A stretch of DNA of 64,000 nucleotides, taken from positions 992,001 through 1,056,000 of the forward strand of contig SCHM01000001.1 in assembly GCA_004123355.1 (NCBI GenBank). Direction: 5' to 3'. Of the stretch, positions 56,758-64,000 are shown piece after piece. Position numbers and translations under genes: made by a program. The notes under the pieces are model-generated. The model was not told where the DNA came from, did not search any database, and saw only the letters and a program-made list of their open reading frames with translations. The stretch is from Amphirosellinia nigrospora. Lineage: Eukaryota > Ascomycota > Sordariomycetes > Xylariales > Xylariaceae. The stretch's first letter is position 1. Each line of letters starts with the position of its first letter.

Positions 56758-59712
56758 ATGGCGAGTCTCTTGTTCTTGGCAGCTGCGGCTTCGGCTGCTG
56801 CTGCTGTCACCGGAACAGACCTTGCTACCTCTAGTGACCCTCTGCGGCGTGCCCGGGTTATTCTGCATCCAATGTCAAGACCACTGCTTCTGGCCTCACC
56901 GCAGCCTTGACCCTCGCTGGCAAAGCTGCGATGTATACGGCACAGATCTGAAGGACTTGATCTTGGAGGTCTCTTACGACACCGGTAAGCTCATCTCTGA
57001 CAGACCAACTCTGACTTATGACACAAACTCACATTGAACAGATTCGAGACTCCACGTCAAGATCCAAGATGCCGCGAACGACGTATACCAGGTTCCCGAA
57101 TCCTTCTTCCCTCGCCCGAAGAGCGGTGGTAGCAACCAGCACAGTTCTGCCCTCAAATTCGACTACGTCAAGAAGCCCTTCAGCTTCACAGTGTCTCGCT
57201 CAGACTCGCACGAAGTGTTGTTCGACACCTCAGCTGCCAGCTTGATCTTCGAGTCACAGTACTTGCGCTTGAGAACCAAGCTGCCCGAGAACCCGAACCT
57301 GTACGGTCTCGGAGAGCACTCAGACAGCTTTAGACTGAACACGACCGACTACATCCGCACGTTGTGGTCCCAAGATGCCTATAGTGTTCCCGAGGGCTCC
57401 AACCTGTACGGCAACCACCCCGTGTACTACGAGCTGCGTGACTCGGGCGCCCATGGTGTCTTCTTCCTGAACTCGAACGGCATGGACATCAAGATCAACA
57501 ACACTGCTCACGATGGCCAGTACCTCGAGTACAACACCCTCGGTGGCGTCTTGGACTTCTACTTCGTCGCCGGCCCTAGTATGATCAATGTTGCGCAGCA
57601 GTACGCTGAAGTCGTGGGCCTGCCCGCCGAAATGCCATACTGGGGTCTGGGCTTCCACAATTGCCGATACGGTTACCAGGACGCCTTTGAGGTCGCTGAG
57701 GTTGTCTACAACTACAGCCAGGCGGCTATCCCTCTCGAGACCATGTGGACTGATATTGACTATATGTATCGACGAAGAACTTTCAGTCTCGATCCTGAGA
57801 GATTCTCTCTCCCCGCCATGCGCGGTCTTGTCGACTACCTTCACAACCACGATCAACATTACGTGATGATGGTGGACCCTGATGTCGCATATCAAGATTT
57901 CCCCGGTGCCTTTAACCGCGGTGTCGAGGACAATGTCTTCTTACTTCGTCAAAATGGCTCCGTCTGGAAGGGCGTTGTTTGGCCTGGTGTTGTGGCCTTC
58001 CCTGACTGGTTTGCCGAAAACACCACAAAGTTCTGGGTAAGTCAAGATCTGAGCTTCCTGGCTCGGCCCCAGTCCGCCTGTCGGTCAGGAACATAATCAG
58101 TAATGTTGTAGCACTAACGCTTATTCTGTAGACCAACGAATTCGCCATGTTCTTTGACAAGGACACTGGTGTTGATATTGATGCCCTCTGGATCGACCTG
58201 AACGAACCCTCCAATTTCCCTTGCAACTTCCCCTGCGATAACGCCGACGAAATTGGTGCTCACTTCACGCCGGATCCTCCCCCGGTCCGCGCTCCCCCTA
58301 GACCTCTTCCTGGGTTCCCCTGCGAGTTCCAGCCTGAAGGTTGCAACGGCACTCACACCCGATCTTTAGAAGTCATCCGTGACAGCAAACCGGCAGCCTC
58401 TTTCCCTCATCTCACCCGTGCTGCGGCGCCGGCCAGGGGTAAGGCGCTGGGCCTACCTGGCCGTGATCTTCTGTACCCCAAGTACGCAATCCACAACAAG
58501 GCGGCATACCTTGACAGCTGGGAACGCGGCCGAAGGTGGCATTTCTAACAAGACAGTCAACACGGACGTGCTACACCAGAATGGCATAGCTGAATACGAT
58601 GTTCACAACCTCTACGGCAGCATGATGTCAGAGACGTCGCACGATGCCATGTTGGCGCGCCGACCCAACGACCGTCCGCTAGTCATCACGCGCTCGACAT
58701 TCAGCGGTGCCGGCCGCAAGGTTGGACACTGGCTTGGTGACAACCAGTCGACATGGGACAAGTACCGTCTCGCCGTACGCTCCATGATGACCTTCAACTC
58801 TGTGTACCAAGTGCCCATGGTCGGAACCGATGTATGTGGATTCGGCATGAACACGACGGAGCAGCTGTGCGCACGATGGGCCGCACTCGGCGCTTTCGCG
58901 ACCTTCTATCGCGTACACAACGAGCTCGGGAACATCCCCCAGGAACTTTACCGCTGGCCCGCAACAACGGCCTCGGGCCAAAAGAACATTGCGATACGCT
59001 ACCGGCTGCTCGACTACCTGTACACGGCCATGCACCAACAGAGCGTGGACGGCACGCCTGCCATCAACCCGATGGTGTTCCTGTACCCGCACGATAAGAC
59101 AGCCGCATCGCTGGAACTGCAGTACTTCTTCGGTCCTGGTCTGCTCGTCGCCCCTGTCACGGAGGAGGACGCGACTAGCGTCGACGTGTACCTCCCAACG
59201 ACACCTTCTACGACTGGTACACGCATAAGCGTATCGAGGGTGCTGGTAAGACCATCACCGTTACAGGCCAGGACTGGACCGACATCCCACTGTTCCTACG
59301 TGGTGGCATTGTGTACCCCGTACGCACTGAGGGCGCCATGACAACGGCCGAGCTACGCACCAAGCCCTTCGAGCTCATCGTCGCCGTCGGCCGCAACGGA
59401 AAGGCGTCCGGTGAGCTGTACTTCGATGACGGTGTCAGCATCACGCAGCACGGAACGACGGACATCAAGTTCTCGTACGCCAACGGCCTCCTGCTCGTCT
59501 CCGGATCTTTCGGATACACCAAGGAGAAGCTCAGACTATCTAAGGTCACCTTCCTCGGTCTAGGAAAGACTCACGGACACAGCAAGCGCGCCATCGAGGT
59601 CGAGGTCGCGGGTCAGACGGTCCAGGCTACCGTCGACGCGGTAAACGATGTCATCACTGTCCAGGTCAACAAGGACTTGACTCAGGCGCTTACTATCAAG
59701 GTTGATGCCTAG
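56758..59712 (+). CDS. GH31 alpha-glucosidase, secreted
   Basis: Secreted alpha-1,4-glucosidase-type enzyme (GH31, maltase/AgdA-like). A signal peptide is seen ([19 protein letters not shown]). Then come an N-terminal domain ([22 protein letters not shown]), the barrel with [16 protein letters not shown] and [12 protein letters not shown], the nucleophile motif [12 protein letters not shown], and the acid/base in [25 protein letters not shown] and [10 protein letters not shown] close the barrel. The C-terminus is a beta domain ending at VDA. Introns are 56995-57041 and 58037-58131. At least four one-base slips occur, at about 56853, 56928, 58515 and 59185 (CTCCCAACG), while protein similarity continues smoothly on each side. 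All catalytic residues are present, so it is most likely functional in the organism, with the slips due to the assembly. Expected length is close to 940 residues. Confidence 0.87.
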
Positions 59713-60880
59713 ATACTGGCATAGTTGGGTTAATGATTGGATACGATTTGTAAAGTAGAAAGAAGAGACACGTTATTTAACATGTAATCAATCAATGTAA
59801 TAAGAAGCTCAATCTTAGACTACGAACAATAAGTAATCTTCTAGTACTCTTTACTATGCTTGCAAGTGATATGTCTCGTTGGAAATCAGCTAGTATAGAG
59901 ATACTTCATGTCATGAGGGCTTAGATAGAGGCTTGGAATAGCCTAATTGAGTAATAATGAACGAAGGTGCCAAAGATATTATAAAGATTTAAGTTTGTAT
60001 TTTTTTAGGCAGGTGGATTCTGCGCCTTTTTCATGCCCGAATTTCCTCCTATATTTCCTACAGCCTCGCGGCCCTCCGCAGATCTGAATAGAGAGAGATC
60101 TGTATAACCGGAGTTTATGTATTCCAGTGTTGTATTTTAACTTTCGGTAACTAACTAAGACTTATGAGATTCGTATAATCTTGTACAGCTTTATCAGCTT
60201 TGTAAGATATTACTTAGCAAGCTCCGTACGAGATCCGGGTGATACTTATGCTCTAAGAAACTCTGTCAGGTAACCAATTATACCCTCTTGATGATAAGGT
60301 AAAGGGTGCAATCCGAGATAAATATGGGGTTGTAAATTTACCAGCAAACACAGATAGCACTCTTAAGGCTGACCCGATCGTGGTAGTACCTTTCAATTAC
60401 GTAGTATTAGCGGTCTAGACACACTATACTAACTACCTCATGGTAACTGAGTAAGTGTTACTAGCCGGAACTTATAGTACGCTCGCTTGTCGGGGTATTC
60501 AACCAGTTAATCAAAAACGGCAGTCAAAAGTGATGTCCTCCGACGTTGGAGGTGGGCAGGTAGGTAAATAGGGAGGACATAAATACTAATGCGCCTGTAT
60601 AGTACAGACTGATCCGGGGCCTGCATTCGGAACAAAGAAAGCGCTGTTGGATATTGGGTTCTCTCTCATTTGCGTTAGGGGTCCTCGGAGATGTACACCT
60701 AAGCTAACTCCCGTGCTGCCAATATGATAAAGTAGTAAGAGTATGCCAGACAAATACCAGGAAGTACATAGAATCCCATTTTTGTCCTTCCAATAGCGTA
60801 GAAACCCCGTGAACCCCCGGGATAGCTGCCTAATGCCTACCTTAGAGCAGGCAATTGCGAATTCAGCCACAATTTTGAGT
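59713..60880. other. Intergenic stretch between convergent genes
   Basis: It is AT-rich 3' flanking DNA. A frame at 60586-60870 (minus), just past the Gyp1 stop codon, shows no known domain. No repeat of the LTR-like families was recognised here. Confidence 0.45.
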
Positions 60881-62764
60881 TCACAGCTGCAGATTGGTCG
60901 CAGGAGCTCGGCTCGGCCCGCCCCGGAGGTGTGCGGCTGAGTTCTTGAATAAACTCTGCCATATGAAAGCCTCGCTAAGCAAAAGCTCTATATCTTTCTC
61001 GGTCCAATCTCGGGTGGGTAATGCCTGCAGGAACATCATAATCTCCTGAAAATCCATCTTCACCAGCTTGGAGGACCATTTGACAAGGAAAGCCGCACAA
61101 ACATAGAGGTGAAATTCCGAGAAGCCTTGCTCCTCAGCCTGGAAGACCAATCAGCAATAGCTAGAGAAGGCTGATAATAAATACGTACCAGATATGTGTC
61201 CCACATTCGAATTGTGTTTCGGACGCTAATCTCCCTCATAAGGAGGCAATTCATCCACCGAAAACTGAATTGAATAAACTCAACATTCTCACTCTCGAGA
61301 TGTTTCGAAAGTCCCTCGTCGATTCTGGCGGTAAGATCTCGGAGCGCGGCAACTTGCCTCTGTATCCCGGGCTGTGCGACAATGTAATGGTCCTGAATCC
61401 CGTCGAGTAATTTTGTCAGGCACCAGTACGAGTCGGCTTCCACTGCATCTAGCACAGCCTTTGGTAATTGGCCGGGGTCCATACCGCTCTCAATATTATT
61501 ATCAGTTATGTAGGTTCCCAAAAACACCTGCCAAAACGGCGTAACTAGGTCATTTATGCCCTGCACATAACCACTTGCAGGATGTCGAATGGCCCATAGG
61601 TATAAGATTCGTTCTAGTGACCGCTGTGTCGCTTCATAACTGTATAATTCAATATGTGGGTTCGTCCTGGGCACATCAATGCTAATTTGATGCCAGATCG
61701 CTTCATCAAGGCCTCTGAACGGCCGGTCGGATTTTGGCTGGTGCCTCCTCGTTCAAACGCTTACGAACCCCATCTAGGTATTCTTTGCGTTTCCGCTCGA
61801 GTCGCGACCCGTCTCTCACTACTTGTGGTAGATAACTAAGCAACAACTGCCACGTCATTGCACGCACTTCTTCAGGTACCCCACTCCCAATGCTCTTAGA
61901 TCTGTTAAAGGGATGCTTGTTGTTTGGAGAATCTTCTTGAATTTATTGATTTTCGTAACGCGAGAATTGATGGCATCGATCTCCTTCGGGTAGCATTCGC
62001 TGGAGTCGATGGGTGATCTATGAGATGCAAAGCGTTCGCAGGATCTAGGATGATATCAGCAACCTGCATGTTCTCCTACAATATAGATACCACAAACCTT
62101 TTAAAATATCTTTATATTGTGGCCTCAGTATTTTCCCCTCCGTCTTTTTCGGCATCGGGTATCCGAGCGTAGGTCTTTCGATAGCTATGTCGGCACTGTT
62201 TGAGTACCGTCGACTGGGGAAGCCAAGTGAGGTATCCAAGGCCGGTTGGCTTTGGGAGGCGAGACCACCGCCACTCTGTGTTGCCGCTGCTTTACGCCGA
62301 GATCGCCGCTTCATGTTTGATAAACTGGGCAGCCCAAAGTCATCCCCATCGTCGTCCTCATAGCCATATTCGTCTTCGCCTTCAGGATCTTCCACATTCC
62401 AATCCGAGTTCGTCGTCGACAGGAAGCTAAAGTAGGACTTCAAGGGCGGAGAGGCAAGAGAGGAATTGGACTTGCGCGATGTGGCGCCGACATCGCTCGT
62501 TCTAGCTTTTTGAGTAGAGGAAGAGGGGGTGTTTTCGGTCGTGATGAGCCAGATACGTTTCTGGATCAAAGTATAAGATATCGGCCATGAATGAGTGGAT
62601 TAGAGCGGCGGGCGAGCGCAACACAACGTACAGGTTATCGAACTTGAGCATATCGGCATGGGAGTAAGCGGCGCCGACAACCAGGTTCGGATCCCGCCCC
62701 GTTCGCTTCGGTGTCCCTTCTCGCGGGGCGCGCCAAAAGGCGAAGAAGACCTGGATGCCAACAT
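60881..62764 (-). CDS. Gyp1-type TBC-domain Rab GTPase-activating protein
   Basis: Predicted Golgi Rab-GAP (yeast Gyp1 acts on Ypt1). Likely exons are 62632..62764, 62098..62560, 61189..62044 and 60881..61138. The N-terminus is Ser-rich and acidic (GEDEYGYEDDDGDDFG). The TBC domain follows: FKKILQTTSIPLTDLRAL, GVPEEVRAMTWQLLLSYLP, the arginine-finger motif ISIDVPRTNPH and the glutamine-finger motif SGYVQGINDLVTPFW. RWMNCLLMREI and the C-terminal helices ending TEKDIELLLSEAF complete it. Several one-base slips occur: in exon 1 (GGGG run, about 62690), the CCCCC run at about 62530, ACC-CGAAGG at about 61988, at about 61910 and at about 61730. A conserved trafficking gene is unlikely to be broken five times, which argues for assembly errors. 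Exon 1 and the start are less certain than the rest. Confidence 0.8.
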
Positions 62765-64000
62765 TAAGTTCAGCTAGCTAGCTCGTTACACAGGCAAAAT
62801 GGCGATAGCAGAGAGGAATTGAGAAGAGAAGGGAAGGGACGAGAGGGAGGCGAGAGCCTTCGACCTACTCAGACCTGTCTGTCCACACCAAGAAGTGTCC
62901 CAATTAGCAACGGGTCCCATGTCGGAATAAATAGGCGACAGCAGCGACAACCAAGGCGCGAACATGGACCAGAAATGGGTACTTGTATTATTGTTGGCTG
63001 GGAGACTCGGGAGGAGCTGGACTTACCGACCTGAACCATCTCCTAGACCAAGTACGTCATCATCAGTGCCGTTCATCGCGAGAACACCTCTACACCAGCA
63101 GGAATGGATGCTTGCGTACCTGTTGTTGCGTTGGCTTCTTGCCACCACCCGAAGACGAGAACATGGCGGCAGCAAAATGGGAGAGCTAGGTTAGGATGGC
63201 ATTCTCGTTTGGCAGTGGTTGGCGGGTTTAGTTGAATCGACAGACATGGATGTTGTATGGTTGGCTGCTCCCAAGGAATTGGCTGACCAACCCCTGTCAA
63301 CCAGCCCACATGCCATGCCCCTCCTTCCTCCTTCCTTCTTGCTCCCACAGGTACCTTTCGCGTGATCTTACGGCTCGGACGGTACCTGCCCTGTACCCCG
63401 GCGCTGATGATATGTCAAGGTACCTACCTAAAGCACACCTTATTCCTTATTTCAACATCTAGCACACACCTGCTACGATACAGCTCCAATTTCCAATTCC
63501 TTAAGATCTGCCTGAGTAGGCAGTACCTGATTACGTAGCTATACTACCTTACCTATCTAAGCACCTTACCTAAGGTAGATAGGAGCTATATATAGGCAAG
63601 CCGCAAAGTAGTATGCTAGAAGTTTAGACTATTTGTGTTCAAAGTCGACGAGGCGAATTAAATAGATTGTAAAAATATAAGTACCTAGATTGCTTGCTAC
63701 ATATAGTTGATAGGCATAGGTGTATACACATGTTTGTCTGCCATTAATTGATCTGGTTATTTAGAAGGCGGTCGCGTGCTAGTCTAGCTCGTTGAACCAA
63801 AGGTAGCATTATCCTTATCCTTATCTAAGCTCGGCCTGAGTCGACGCCTCTCCTCATTGGCTCAAAGTTTCTCCCCGGCTCCATTCATTCATTACCTCAG
63901 CACGACCTCCCAGAAGGCTGCAATTTTCCTTCCGACTTACCTTGCCTATTTCTTCAGCTCCATCATTTCTAGTGCGATATCCATTTCAACAACCCTTCCG
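62765..64000. other. Upstream region to window end
   Basis: Promoter side of the Gyp1-type gene. It has TACCTA/AGGTAC-like short repeats at about 63400-63600 and CT-rich DNA near 63840-64000 that may lead into a plus-strand gene beyond the window. No gene was recognised. Confidence 0.4.

Noticed and set aside
59950-60130. AGAGAGATCTGTATAAC-type stretch as another LTR-like copy
   Set aside because: Only a few short words resemble families A and B; ends and length do not match.
5441-62764. Reading the many frame slips as repeat-induced mutation or genome-wide pseudogenisation
   Set aside because: Repeat-induced point mutation makes C-to-T changes, not single-base losses, and conserved genes are affected while catalytic residues stay intact.

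Overview
The window looks like nuclear DNA of a filamentous ascomycete (Pezizomycotina). Genes are interrupted by many short GT-AG introns (45-96 bp). The gene content is typically fungal: a PTH11/rhodopsin-type membrane protein, a DMATS prenyltransferase, a CmcJ/NvfI-family oxidoreductase, a fungal STAND N-terminal domain, a Gyp1-type TBC protein and secreted glycoside hydrolases. I cannot assign the class from sequence alone.

Region 1 (about 1-22 kb) is a likely small specialised-metabolism locus. In order it holds an alpha/beta-hydrolase esterase (-), a seven-helix rhodopsin-type membrane protein (+), a Baeyer-Villiger-type flavin monooxygenase (-), a DMATS-family prenyltransferase (-), a cytochrome P450 (+) that shares a 613-bp divergent promoter region with the prenyltransferase, a fungal membrane protein (-), a CmcJ/NvfI-type oxidoreductase (-) and a membrane-anchored or secreted amidase (+). 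No NRPS, PKS or terpene cyclase is visible. The simplest reading is prenylation of a small indole or aromatic substrate, followed by P450 and FAD-enzyme oxidation and possibly hydrolysis. The product is unknown.

Region 2 (about 22-31 kb) holds a broken kinase-like gene, a J-domain protein with a Cys-rich tail, a BTB/POZ protein, and a STAND-N-terminal plus RhoGEF (DH/PH) pair that may be one gene. Two old, short LTR-like repeats lie between these genes.

Region 3 (about 31-48 kb) holds a secreted GH71/GH99-like protein, an SRR1-like protein, a small fungal protein of unknown function, an MFS sugar transporter and a large protein that joins a degenerate caspase-like domain to C2H2 zinc fingers. 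Region 4 (about 50-64 kb) holds a GH43 exo-beta-1,3-galactanase-type enzyme with a CBM35-like tail, a 5-kb gene-poor stretch with partner copies of both LTR-like repeats, a GH31 alpha-glucosidase and a Gyp1-type Rab-GAP.

One pattern cuts across the window. At least nine otherwise well-conserved genes, including the conserved Gyp1 homologue and the GH31 enzyme, carry single-base reading-frame slips. Most look like one base missing from a C or G run. This fits homopolymer under-calling in an unpolished assembly better than decay of so many genes. Other genes (flavin monooxygenase, prenyltransferase, GH43, GH99-like, SRR1-like, DnaJ, BTB) are fully intact once introns are removed.
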